DNA of 50,506 nucleotides from Granulicella sp. (GTDB taxonomy: Bacteria > Acidobacteriota > Terriglobia > Terriglobales > Acidobacteriaceae): NCBI GenBank assembly GCA_027450185.1, contig DAIDKF010000016.1:1-50506 (forward strand). Direction: 5' to 3'. Below are positions 1-9,342 of this stretch, piece by piece. A program made the translations under genes and the position numbers. Every line of letters starts with the position of its first letter. The first letter of the stretch is position 1. A model generated the notes under the pieces. That model was not told the DNA's origin, did no database searches, and saw only the letters and a list, made by a program, of their open reading frames with translations.

Positions 1-1101
1 GGGTCGAAGATTCCGGTGGCGACGGGATCGTACTCGGCGGGAACGGCGATTACGACGGCGTCGCTGGGCGTGCAGACGCAGTTTACGTACCTGGATGTGG
101 GCGTGAATATCGACATGACGCCGACGGTGCACTATGACGGCGAGGTGTCGCTGAAGTTGAAGGTGGAGGTTTCGGCGCAGAACGGATCGGTGAGCATCAC
201 GGGAGTGACGGAGCCGATTATTTCGCAGCGCGTGGCGGAACAGATTATTCAGTTGAAGGACGGCGAGCCAGCGCTGCTGGCCGGGTTGATGCAGGTGCAG
301 GACACGAAGAACGTGAGCGGCACACCAGGACTGGGTGAGCTGCCGATTCTGAAGTACTTCTTTGCGAGTACGGACAAGATTCAGCAGACGGACGACATCG
401 TGTTTTTGATTATTCCGCATATTGTGCGGGAGTCGATTCTGACGGACGAGAACACGCGGGCGATCTACACGGGGACGAGCCAGTCGGTGGAGCTGCTGCG
501 CAAGAAGCCGGGCAAGAATGAGGAGGCGGTGGCGGAGACGACGGCGCAGCAGGGACCATCATCGACGACCTCGGCTGCGAATGCGGCGCAGGCGATGATA
601 GGAAAGATGGCTGCGGATGCGAGGCCGATGACGCCAGGTGCGGCTGCGTCGGTGCCGATTACGCCGAACTGGACGGTGCCCGCAGCGACGCCGGTAACGC
701 TGACGGTGCTGCCGGCGAGCGCGAACGAGGCGGTGGGATCGACGTTCCAGGTGTCGGTGATGGCGGCGAATGCGCATGACCTGTTTGCGGTGCCGATGCA
801 GATACAGTTTGACCCGAAGGTGCTGTCGCTGGTGAACGTGGATTCAGGCGAGCTGCTGGGCAAGGATGGTCAGGATGTGGCGCTGGTGCATCGAGACGAG
901 GGCAATGGGGCGGTGACGATCTCGGCGACGAGACCACCGGGGACCAAGGGCATCGATGGGCAGGGAGGGGTGTGTACGCTGACGTTCAAGGCGCTGGCAG
1001 CGGGTGATTCGACGGTCGCGCTGACGCGAATAGGCGCCAGGGACAGCCAGCAAAAAGTGATTCCTTCGGTTGGCGTTCAGGCGGTGGTGCACGTCAAATA
1101 A
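1..1101 (+). CDS. gspD: Secretin (GspD-like), C-terminal part, with cohesin-like tail; 5' end outside window
   Basis: The reading frame is open from base 1, so the start lies upstream; 366 residues are visible. The first half is the conserved secretin channel domain: VGVNIDMTPTV, GEPALLAGLM, a GLGELPILKYFF segment and DDIVFLIIPHIV, which form the outer-membrane gate of type II secretion or type IV pilus systems. After a linker rich in Ala, Thr and Pro (about residues 165-225) comes a beta-rich segment of about 135 residues that resembles a cohesin domain (VGSTFQVSVMAANAHDLFAVPMQ style opening strands). Two pseudopilin genes follow 42 bp downstream, which supports a type II secretion role over a pilus. 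The secretin call is firm; the cohesin call is by pattern only. Confidence 0.88.
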   Translation, partial: GSKIPVATGSYSAGTAITTASLGVQTQFTYLDVGVNIDMTPTVHYDGEVSLKLKVEVSAQNGSVSITGVTEPIISQRVAEQIIQLKDGEPALLAGLMQVQDTKNVSGTPGLGELPILKYFFASTDKIQQTDDIVFLIIPHIVRESILTDENTRAIYTGTSQSVELLRKKPGKNEEAVAETTAQQGPSSTTSAANAAQAMIGKMAADARPMTPGAAASVPITPNWTVPAATPVTLTVLPASANEAVGSTFQVSVMAANAHDLFAVPMQIQFDPKVLSLVNVDSGELLGKDGQDVALVHRDEGNGAVTISATRPPGTKGIDGQGGVCTLTFKALAAGDSTVALTRIGARDSQQKVIPSVGVQAVVHVK

Positions 1102-1143
1102 CAGACAGAGTGGAGTGTGCGAAGGGGGACGAAAGGAGGGACA

Positions 1144-1638
1144 ATGGCGGACGGGAGCGGGATCGGAACAGGGAGACTGCGGCTACCGCTGAACTCCGGC
1201 GAGCGAGGCGTGACGCTGACCGAGCTGATCATCGTCGTGACGATTCTGGCGATCCTGGCGACCGCAGCGATTCCGGCGGTGAAGTTTGAGGTGAAGCGCA
1301 CGAAGGAGCGCGAGTTGCGCGCCGATCTATGGGAGATGCGCAGGGCGATCGATATGTATAAGGACGTGGCGGATCTGGGTGGGATCCAGACCAAGGCGGA
1401 CTCGAACAATTACCCGCCGGATTTGCAGACGCTGGTGAATGGCGTGGATGTGAAGGACAAGAAGATGCGTTTTCTGCGCGAGATTCCGGTGGACCCGATG
1501 ACGGGCAATACGGATTGGGGGCTGCGGTCGAATCAGGACGCGCCGGACTCGGACAGCTTTGGCGGACAGGATGTGTACGACGTTTACAGCAAGAGCGATG
1601 GGACGGGGCTGGACGGAACCAAGTACAAGACGTGGTGA
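1144..1638 (+). CDS. Type II secretion major pseudopilin-like protein (GspG family), first copy
   Basis: A short leader ends at Gly before VTLTELIIVV, the class III (prepilin peptidase) cleavage site with the Glu at +5, followed by one hydrophobic helix. The helix continues as a charged amphipathic segment typical of pilins, and the C-terminal part carries PVDPMTG and a final DGTKYKTW, like the calcium-site region of GspG. I place the start at ATG 1144 because AAAGGAGGG at 1132-1140 fits it; an in-frame GTG at 1117 has no such site. 164 residues. It would be inserted in the inner membrane, cleaved and methylated, then assembled in the pseudopilus. It overlaps the next pseudopilin by one base. 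Confidence 0.85.
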   Translation: MADGSGIGTGRLRLPLNSGERGVTLTELIIVVTILAILATAAIPAVKFEVKRTKERELRADLWEMRRAIDMYKDVADLGGIQTKADSNNYPPDLQTLVNGVDVKDKKMRFLREIPVDPMTGNTDWGLRSNQDAPDSDSFGGQDVYDVYSKSDGTGLDGTKYKTW

Positions 1639-2084
1639 TGCAGGAAGCAGGAGACAGGAAGCAGATGGGCCTGGTCGGGAAGATTCGCGGCGGGAGGAAG
1701 AACGAGAGCGGCTTTACGCTGGTCGAGTTGATGATCGTGATGACGATCATCGGGATTCTTGCGGCGATTGCGATTCCGAGCTACATACGGTCGATTCAGA
1801 AGGCAAAGGAAGCGGTGCTGCGCGAGGATCTGCATACGATGCGGACGGCGATCGACAGCTACACGGTGGACAAGGAGAAAGCCCCGGACTCGTTGGACGA
1901 TCTGGTGCAGGCTGGGTATCTGAAGTCGATTCCGATTGATCCGATGACGAGCAGCAGCGACACGTGGATCACAGGGCAGTCGGATACGATGACCGACATC
2001 AACGAGACGCAGGGGGGGATGGACGATGTGCACTCGGGGTCGGAGGGGATTGCGAGCGACGGAACGACGTATAACACGTGGTGA
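1638..2084 (+). CDS. gspG: Type II secretion major pseudopilin-like protein (GspG family), second copy
   Basis: The leader ends in SG before FTLVELMIVMTIIGILAAI, a textbook prepilin peptidase site and pilin helix. PIDPMT and a terminal DGTTYNTW repeat the layout of the gene just upstream, so the pair looks like a duplication that has diverged. I use ATG 1638, which overlaps the upstream TGA by one base and suggests translational coupling; ATG 1665, behind AGGAAG, is an equally possible start. From 1638 the product is 148 residues. One of the two is presumably the main pseudopilus subunit; sequence alone does not say which. Confidence 0.87.
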   Translation: MQEAGDRKQMGLVGKIRGGRKNESGFTLVELMIVMTIIGILAAIAIPSYIRSIQKAKEAVLREDLHTMRTAIDSYTVDKEKAPDSLDDLVQAGYLKSIPIDPMTSSSDTWITGQSDTMTDINETQGGMDDVHSGSEGIASDGTTYNTW

Positions 2085-2120
2085 GAAGTAACTGTGATTA
2101 GTGGTGGGGCTGGAGTTGCT

Positions 2121-3197
2121 ATGCGCTTGCTGACACTGGCGGCTTTGGTGATGGGGTGCGGGGTGGTGTGCGGTCAGCAGGCGGCGCAGGATGCGGGTGT
2201 GGGCGCAGGGACGACTTCGCAGTCGGGACCTGCTGCGCAGACGGGAGCGGCTGCGACAGCGAAGGTGACGTCGCCGGGAGATCATCTCAATCCGCATATC
2301 AAGAAGGGGTCAGAGGCGGATGTGGATGCAGTGGGGCAGCGGAAGATTGGGGGGCGAGGGATGCGCAACTGGTACTCGCCGAACTGGGAGGTGAACGTCG
2401 GGAGGCAGTATTCGATGGAGGTAGAGAAGTCGTCGCACCTGGTGACGGACCCGGTGGTGGTGGAGTATGTGAATCGGGTGGGGCAGAATCTGGTGAGGAA
2501 CTCGGATGCGAAGGTTCCGTTCACGATCAAGGTGCTGGATACGGATGAGATCAATGCGATGGCGCTGCCGGGTGGATATTTCTATGTGGACTCGGGATTG
2601 ATTTTGGCGTGCGATACGGAGGATGAGTTGGCGGGCGTGATGGCGCATGAGATTGCGCATGTGGCGGCGCATCACGCGGCGAGAGAGATGACGCGGCTGG
2701 GTTATATGGAGATTGGATCGATTCCAATGATCGTGTTTGCACAGGGATCATGGACGGGGTATGGGGTGTACGAGGCGTCTCAACTGACGATGCCGCTGAC
2801 GCTGTTGCAGTTCTCGAGGGACTATGAGGCGCAGGCGGATTATCTGGGGATTCAATATATGTATCGCGCGGGGTATGATCCGCAGGGGATGGTGACGATC
2901 TTCGAGAAGCTGGACGCGCTGGAGAAGCATAAGCCGGGTGCGATTTCGAAGGCGTTCAGCGATCATCCGGCGACTCCGGAACGGATTGCTGCGGTGGAGC
3001 ATGAGATTGCGACGATTCTGCCAGCACGGCCGGAGTATCTGGTGACGACGTCGGAGTTTGAGCAGGTAAAGGCGCGGCTGCAGCGAATACAGAACAAGCG
3101 CGGCGTGGTGAAGAAGAAGGCAGCGAAGGGACCTGCGCTGCGGAGGATAGGGGCGTCCAATAATGAGCCGGGTGCGGTGCCGGGGAGCACGAACTAG
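2121..3197 (+). CDS. Secreted M48 family zinc metalloprotease (BepA/YfgC-like)
   Basis: HEIAH at residues 176-180 gives two zinc ligands and the catalytic Glu, and YEAQAD about 50 residues later supplies the third ligand, as in M48 peptidases. The N-terminus has a signal sequence (MRLLTLAALVMGCG) that might be a lipoprotein signal with Cys13, though Met at -2 is not typical. A low-complexity Gln/Ala/Gly/Thr stretch follows to about residue 50. I chose ATG 2121, behind a GGAG, over GTG 2094. BepA-type enzymes act in the periplasm on outer-membrane protein assembly; its place just after the secretin and pseudopilins may link it to quality control of that machine (inference). 358 residues. Confidence 0.87.
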   Translation: MRLLTLAALVMGCGVVCGQQAAQDAGVGAGTTSQSGPAAQTGAAATAKVTSPGDHLNPHIKKGSEADVDAVGQRKIGGRGMRNWYSPNWEVNVGRQYSMEVEKSSHLVTDPVVVEYVNRVGQNLVRNSDAKVPFTIKVLDTDEINAMALPGGYFYVDSGLILACDTEDELAGVMAHEIAHVAAHHAAREMTRLGYMEIGSIPMIVFAQGSWTGYGVYEASQLTMPLTLLQFSRDYEAQADYLGIQYMYRAGYDPQGMVTIFEKLDALEKHKPGAISKAFSDHPATPERIAAVEHEIATILPARPEYLVTTSEFEQVKARLQRIQNKRGVVKKKAAKGPALRRIGASNNEPGAVPGSTN

Positions 3198-3241
3198 GCA
3201 GGGGTATCTATTGGTTGTGGTTACGGAGATAGACTAGAGAG

Positions 3242-3658
3242 ATGGCACAGCACACGACAGGCTACACCGATGACCACGCGAAGGCGGGGCTTGAGACGCA
3301 ATTTCCAGAGATTGAAACCTGGCAGAACCAGTTTCGCGCGTATGAGATTTTGATTGATGACCCGGAGTTTACCAGCGTATGCCCGAAGACCGGGCTGCCG
3401 GACTTTGGCGTGTTGACGATCCGCTATATGCCACGGGAGAAGTGTCTCGAACTGAAGAGCCTGAAGGAGTACCTGTTCGCGTATCGCAACCTGGGAATCT
3501 TTCAGGAGAACATCGTGAACCAGGTGCTGGATGATGTGGTGAAGGCGACGGACCCGGTGTGGGCGGAGATCAAGGGAGACTTTCGGCCACGGGGTGGGAT
3601 CTCGACTGTAGTGACGGCGCGGTATCCGCGGACGGAGGAGTTTCGGAGAGAAGGCTGA
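3242..3658 (+). CDS. queF: NADPH-dependent 7-cyano-7-deazaguanine (preQ0) reductase
   Basis: QueF reduces preQ0 to preQ1 in queuosine synthesis. At 138 residues it is the short unimodular type. The active-site Cys is C47 in TSVCPKTGLPDFG and the proton-donor Asp is D54; these match Cys55 and Asp62 of the Bacillus enzyme at a constant offset of eight. The QueF signature ELKSLKEYLFAYRN is intact and binds NADPH. The residue matching His96 is Gln88 (in IFQEN), while the substrate-binding Glu (E89) is kept. The gene stands between a metalloprotease and a transporter with 44 and 15 bp gaps and no other queuosine gene nearby. Confidence 0.95.
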   Translation: MAQHTTGYTDDHAKAGLETQFPEIETWQNQFRAYEILIDDPEFTSVCPKTGLPDFGVLTIRYMPREKCLELKSLKEYLFAYRNLGIFQENIVNQVLDDVVKATDPVWAEIKGDFRPRGGISTVVTARYPRTEEFRREG

Positions 3659-3673
3659 TATTCTCGGCTCACG

Positions 3674-4963
3674 ATGACGACGACCCCGAGGATGGAGATA
3701 AAGCCGAATGAAGTTCCGGTGAAGGGGGCGGTGGCGGCGCTGTGCCTGCTGACGGCGATGAACTTTGTGAACTACCTGGACCGATATATTCTGCCGGCCG
3801 TGCAGGAGCAGATCAAGCATGAGTTTCATCTATCGGATAGCCAGATTGGGTCGTTGACGCTGTGGTTTTTTATAGCGTATGTGCTGGCGTCGCCGGTGAC
3901 GGGATGGCTGGGCGACAGGTTTCCGCGCAAGCCGATGATTGTGATCGCCGCGCTGACGATTGCGGCGATGAATTTTTTTACGGCGAGCGTGCAGAGTTAC
4001 GTGTCGCTGAATCTGCGGCATGCGGCACTGGGGGTTGGCGAGGCGAGTTTTGGGATCTTTGCGCCGGCGCTGCTGGCAGATTACTTTGCGGACGACCAGC
4101 GCAATGCGGCGTTGACGGTCTTCAATGTGGCGATCCCGGTGGGGGCGGCGCTGGGGTATCTTTCGGGTGGAGTGGTGGCGGCGAGCCATGGATGGCGAAT
4201 GGCGTTTATCGTGTCTGCGGTGCCGGGGGCGGTGATCGCGTTGCTGATTTTATTCTTCATGCGGGAGCCGCCGCGCGATGTGGAAGAGAAGGTGAGACCG
4301 GCGACGACGGCTCGCGAGAAGGGCTTCGAATATCTAGTGCAGTTGGGGCACCTGGTGAAGAACCGAGCGTATATGAGTTCGATTCTGGGATATGCGGCGG
4401 TGACGTTTTCGCTGGGGGGGATCTCGTGGTGGATGCCGTCGTTTTTGAGCCGCATGGATGGCCGCAGCGTTGAGGCCGCGGGAACGATCATGGGTGGAAT
4501 TACCGTTGTGTGCGGGCTGGGCGGAACGGTGGTGGGCGGAGTGCTGGCGCACTGGTGGTCGAAGAAGACGGACAAGGCGCTGTACCTGGTGCCGGCGCTG
4601 AGTGCGGTGCTGGCGGTGCCACCGGCGATGCTGTGCTTCTTTGGGCCGCGCAGTACGACACTGCCGGCGCTGGGCGTTGCGGTGTTCCTGGTGTTTCTGG
4701 GAACGGGGCCGGTGAATGCGGCGACACTGAATGCAGTGCCAGCGAACCTGCGCGCGACGGCGATGGCGGGGCAGTTGTTCGCGCTGCATGTATTTGGAGA
4801 TGCGTTTTCCCCGAAGATTATCGGGATTGTGAGCGACTACTCGAACCTGCGGATGGGGCTTGGGGTGACGCTGATTGCGTTTGCGTTTGCGGCGCTGATC
4901 TTCTTCAACGGAGCGAGGTATGCACCGAAGCTGCACCATGCGCTGGAGAGTGAGGCGGTTTGA
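3674..4963 (+). CDS. MFS transporter, spinster-like
   Basis: 429 residues with about twelve hydrophobic segments and a short cytoplasmic N-terminus. NFVNYLDRYILPAV in helix 1 and GWLGDRFPRK in the helix 2-3 loop are the hallmark motifs of the spinster-like branch of the major facilitator superfamily, whose animal members carry sphingolipids and lysophospholipids. Bacterial members have mostly unknown substrates. Its stop codon overlaps the next gene by four bases, so transporter and glycosyltransferase are probably co-translated, which makes a lipid or glycolipid cargo a reasonable guess but no more. Confidence 0.85.
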   Translation: MTTTPRMEIKPNEVPVKGAVAALCLLTAMNFVNYLDRYILPAVQEQIKHEFHLSDSQIGSLTLWFFIAYVLASPVTGWLGDRFPRKPMIVIAALTIAAMNFFTASVQSYVSLNLRHAALGVGEASFGIFAPALLADYFADDQRNAALTVFNVAIPVGAALGYLSGGVVAASHGWRMAFIVSAVPGAVIALLILFFMREPPRDVEEKVRPATTAREKGFEYLVQLGHLVKNRAYMSSILGYAAVTFSLGGISWWMPSFLSRMDGRSVEAAGTIMGGITVVCGLGGTVVGGVLAHWWSKKTDKALYLVPALSAVLAVPPAMLCFFGPRSTTLPALGVAVFLVFLGTGPVNAATLNAVPANLRATAMAGQLFALHVFGDAFSPKIIGIVSDYSNLRMGLGVTLIAFAFAALIFFNGARYAPKLHHALESEAV

Positions 4964-6270
4964 GCTGGCACGGGTTGAGTTTCCATGTGACGGAGTTCTG
5001 GCGCGGCATGGTGCGGACGGTGGCGTGGGGAATTGCGCTGGTGTGGGTGCTGCGAACCTACGATGTGATCCGGTTGCTGCCGGGGATGGACGATCTTACG
5101 CTGCCGGATTGGGACGCGCTGCCGGAGGGGACGCCGACACTGACCGTGGTGGTGCCGGCGCGCGATGAGGCGGAGAAGATTGCAGCGACGCTCGATGCAC
5201 TGATGGCGGCGGATTATGCGGGACTGCGGGTGCTGGTGGTGGATGATCGATCGACCGACGGGACGGGAGCGATTGTGGATGCGTATGTGGCCGAGTACGC
5301 GGTGCGAAAGCCGGGCCGGCTGCAGGCGATTCATATTGCGGAGTTGCCGGAGGGATGGCTGGGGAAGACGTTTGCGCTGATGGTGGGGACGGAGAATAGT
5401 GCGTCGGAGTATCTGCTGTTTACAGATGCGGATGTGCTGTTTTCGCCGTCGATACTGCGGCGTGCGATGGTGTGCGCGCAGGACATGCAGGCCGATCACC
5501 TGGTGGTGATGCCGACGGTGGAGGTGCGGTCGCGCGGTGAGGGAGTTGTGCTGGGATTTTTGCAGATGATGGGGCTGTGGGCGTCGCGACCGTGGAAGGT
5601 GGAGGACCCGAAGGCGCTGCGCGATGTGACGGGGATTGGAGCATTCAACCTGGTGCGGCGGGATGCCTTCAATGAGATCGGAGGGTGGCTGCCGCAGCGG
5701 CTGGCGGTGCTGGAGGACATCACGCTGGGGCGACGGATGAAGGCTGCAGGGATGAGGCAGAGGATGGCGTTTGCGCCGGGGATGGTGCTGGTGCACTGGG
5801 CTAGCGGAGCAGGCGGACTGCTGCGCAATATGACGAAAAATCTGTTTTCCGCGTTCGGGTTTCAACCGCTGCTGGTGCTGCTGGCGTGCGCCTGGATTGG
5901 AATGTTCTGCCTGCTGCCGCTGATGGGGCTGGCGTGGCTGCCGACGGTGGTGCCGGCGTTGCTGGTTCTGAGCTGTGTTGGAGCAACGTATCGGGTGATG
6001 GGGGCGGAGACGCTGATCGACGCGCGGTATGCGTGGCTGTATCCGCTGGGCGCGGTGGGGATGATGTTTGCTATGCTGCGGTCTATGGTGGTGGTGCTGG
6101 CGCAGCGGGGCGTGGTGTGGCGTGGGACGCTGTATCCGCTGCGTGATTTGCGCAGGCACAATAGCCCGTTTGAGTGGGAGCGGGCTGCGCGGAAGAAGCA
6201 TGATGAGGAGATTCGGGCTGCGCGGATAGCGAGAAAGATGACAGAACGGTCGGAGAGGAAGACACGTTAA
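4960..6270 (+). CDS. Membrane glycosyltransferase family 2, HpnB-like
   Basis: One N-terminal membrane helix is followed by a GT2 catalytic domain (about residues 55-290): TVVVPARDEAEKI, VVDDRSTDGTG, the metal-binding TDAD at about residue 152, and LEDITLGRRMKAAG as the acceptor/base region. Three or so hydrophobic segments follow. The PEGWLGKTFAL motif is characteristic of the hopanoid-associated HpnB group. No hopanoid gene is present in the window, so the acceptor is unknown. The start used is TTG 4960 inside the stop of the upstream transporter gene; ATG 5008 is an alternative. The C-terminus is a basic tail. Confidence 0.8.
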   Translation: MSWHGLSFHVTEFWRGMVRTVAWGIALVWVLRTYDVIRLLPGMDDLTLPDWDALPEGTPTLTVVVPARDEAEKIAATLDALMAADYAGLRVLVVDDRSTDGTGAIVDAYVAEYAVRKPGRLQAIHIAELPEGWLGKTFALMVGTENSASEYLLFTDADVLFSPSILRRAMVCAQDMQADHLVVMPTVEVRSRGEGVVLGFLQMMGLWASRPWKVEDPKALRDVTGIGAFNLVRRDAFNEIGGWLPQRLAVLEDITLGRRMKAAGMRQRMAFAPGMVLVHWASGAGGLLRNMTKNLFSAFGFQPLLVLLACAWIGMFCLLPLMGLAWLPTVVPALLVLSCVGATYRVMGAETLIDARYAWLYPLGAVGMMFAMLRSMVVVLAQRGVVWRGTLYPLRDLRRHNSPFEWERAARKKHDEEIRAARIARKMTERSERKTR

Positions 6271-6330
6271 AGGCAAGAGCCCACTGTGCGCGATTACGGC
6301 GTTCACATGCCCTTTTATTGCCTCGGGTGG

Positions 6331-6352
6331 CCCTCCCGGTGATCGGGGAGGG
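6331..6352. terminator. Candidate two-way terminator hairpin
   Basis: CCCTCCC and GGGAGGG form a perfect 7-bp stem with an 8-base loop between the convergent glycosyltransferase and ispG genes. There is no U-run on either side, so it is weak as an intrinsic terminator. Confidence 0.4.
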
Positions 6353-6370
6353 AGTTGGTGCAATGGATGT

Positions 6371-7603
<1,233 letters not shown>

Positions 7604-7623
7604 ACACCTCGATTTTAGCAGTT

Positions 7624-7854
7624 CTAGTGCGGGCCGACTGGCTTGGAAAGCTGCGAGGAAGGGTGATGCGATAGCCGGGAAGCTCGCTTGCGGGCATCTT
7701 CGTGCTCGAGCAGTTGACGTGTCTCGGCGAGGCTGAGGAGGGTTCCGTCGATGGAGAATTCATACTCGCCGGCGTCATTAGCGACCGGCACTACGGCTTC
7801 CACTGTGTGGCCGTGGTGGCGCAGAAGGTTGACGATGAGATCGGTGTCTATCAT
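7624..7854 (-). CDS. Small conserved-looking protein of unknown function upstream of ispG
   Basis: 76 residues starting [21 protein letters not shown] do not recognise the family. A GAGG about ten bases before the ATG and the close spacing to ispG favour a real gene. The first 50 residues could fold as a small alpha/beta unit (a predicted strand-rich stretch [17 protein letters not shown] between two helices); the last 20 are polar, basic and probably disordered. The frame stays open upstream of this ATG, but the extension is Arg/Pro-rich and looks non-coding. Role unknown. Confidence 0.55.
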   Translation of the reverse strand: MIDTDLIVNLLRHHGHTVEAVVPVANDAGEYEFSIDGTLLSLAETRQLLEHEDARKRASRLSHHPSSQLSKPVGPH

Positions 7855-8136
7855 GCAAGGAGACCTCTGCATGGTTGGATGCGAAGGGCGGATGGTGATG
7901 ATGCCTTGGGGGGGAGATTTTGGTGAGCAGCCGTGCGCGCGGCCTGGAGGTTTGGAGTTGCGAGATGTGCGCGGTAGGGCAAACTTTACTGAAGAGGAAT
8001 GGTCTTCGCTGCCAACACGCCGGAGAGCGGACTTGAATTTCAAACTGTTCCCGCGACGGGTAGCTCGCGTTAGGCTGCCATGGAGGGGTTGCAGATTGCC
8101 CCATGAGGATAGCCGACAGCAGTGATTGGGTATTTG

Positions 8137-8213
8137 TGGTGGCCCGGGGCAGAGTCCAACTGCCGACCTTCGCGTTAGGAGTGCGCTGCTCTATGCAACT
8201 GAGCTACCGGGCC
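8137..8213 (-). tRNA. tRNA-Arg (anticodon CCU), CCA encoded
   Basis: Read on the minus strand, the 7-bp acceptor stem GGCCCGG/CCGGGCC, D stem GCTC/GAGC and T stem GGCAG/CTGCC are perfect, followed by discriminator A and a genomic CCA. The anticodon loop CTCCTAA gives CCU, reading AGG. Two features are unusual. The D loop has G18-C19 where G18-G19 is expected, and the T loop is TTGGACT with G56 where C56 is expected, so the 19-56 pair is swapped yet still complementary. The anticodon stem GCGCA/CGCGA has only three Watson-Crick pairs, with G27-A43 and A31-C39 mismatches. Other tertiary positions (T8-A14, G15-C48, T54-A58) are normal. Confidence 0.9.
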
Positions 8214-8320
8214 ACTGGGTGATGAGGAGATGGACGCGGGGGATCGGTGAGATCAACCGTGGCACCTTAGTGATAGTGTATCGCGGACGGTTACCTGAAC
8301 GAGAAAGGAGTTGCAGCCAC

Positions 8321-9322
8321 ATGGTACGGCGTAAAATCAGAGGCGTGCCAAAGTACTCCATCGTCGTGCCGTTTCACAACGAGGAAGAGAACGTCACCAA
8401 GCTCTATGACTGTGTGAAGGGCGTGATGGAGCAGGTGAGCTCGAGCTTCGAGTTGGTGTTTGTCGACGATGGTTCGCGGGACCGGACATACCGTCTGCTG
8501 GAAGAGGTTGCGGCGGTGGATTCACGGGTGCTGCTGGTGAAGCTGCGCCGGAACTTTGGTCAGACTTCAGCGCTGGCGGCTGGTTTCGATCATTCGTCGG
8601 GGGATTATATTCTGGCCATGGATGGGGACCTGCAGCACGATCCGGCGGAGATTCCGCTGTTTCTAGCCAAGCTCGAAGAAGGCTACGACGTGGTGAGCGG
8701 ATGGCGGGCGCAGCGAGCTGACAACATGGTGTTGCGGAGAGTTCCTTCGGCGGTGGCGAACTGGCTGATGGCGCGACTATCGGGCGTGAATATTCATGAT
8801 TTCGGAACAACGTTCAAGGCGTATCGCCGCGATGTGATCCAGAATATTCCGCTGTATGGGGAGATGCACCGGTTCATTCCGGCGTTGGCGAGTTGGTATG
8901 GCGCGGCGATCTGCGAGGTGGTGATTACGAATCCTGCGCGGGAGTCCGGGCGAAGCCACTACGGAATTTCGCGAACCTTCCGGGTCTTCTTCGATCTGCT
9001 GACGATCCGGTTTCTGCTGAAGTATATGACGCGGCCGCTGCACTTCTTTGGCAGCATGGGTTTTCTGTGTGTGTTTGCAGGTGGCGGCATGGCCGTCTGG
9101 CTGCTGCTGCACAAGCTGCTTTCGGGGCGCAATGTGATGGATGAGCATGCGCCGATGTTTACTGTGGCCGCAGTGTTGATCCTGGCGGGAATTCAGTTTA
9201 TTGGCGTGGGATTGCTGGGCGAGTTGCAGGTGCGCCACTTCTTTACGCAGTCGCAGAATACGCCCTATGCGGTGGACCGGCTTGTGCGGATTCGGCCGTC
9301 GGAAGAGAACATGAGCCGGTAA
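8321..9322 (+). CDS. Glycosyltransferase family 2, polyprenyl-phosphate type (GtrB/ArnC/DPM1-like)
   Basis: 333 residues. The catalytic domain has SIVVPFHNEEENV, FVDDGSRDRT, the metal motif AMDGDLQHDP and DFGTTFKAYRRD, as in transferases that load a sugar on undecaprenyl or dolichyl phosphate. Two C-terminal hydrophobic segments (about residues 235-262 and 275-300) anchor it in the inner membrane. The start is ATG 8321 behind AAAGGAG; the frame is open further upstream but would run across the tRNA. The sugar it handles is unknown. The next gene follows after 20 bp. Confidence 0.88.
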   Translation: MVRRKIRGVPKYSIVVPFHNEEENVTKLYDCVKGVMEQVSSSFELVFVDDGSRDRTYRLLEEVAAVDSRVLLVKLRRNFGQTSALAAGFDHSSGDYILAMDGDLQHDPAEIPLFLAKLEEGYDVVSGWRAQRADNMVLRRVPSAVANWLMARLSGVNIHDFGTTFKAYRRDVIQNIPLYGEMHRFIPALASWYGAAICEVVITNPARESGRSHYGISRTFRVFFDLLTIRFLLKYMTRPLHFFGSMGFLCVFAGGGMAVWLLLHKLLSGRNVMDEHAPMFTVAAVLILAGIQFIGVGLLGELQVRHFFTQSQNTPYAVDRLVRIRPSEENMSR

Positions 9323-9342
9323 ACCGGCAGAAAGGTGAAGCG

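Noticed and set aside
8126..8320. N-terminal extension of the polyprenyl-phosphate glycosyltransferase
   Set aside because: It would translate across the tRNA; ATG 8321 with AAAGGAG gives the normal family start.
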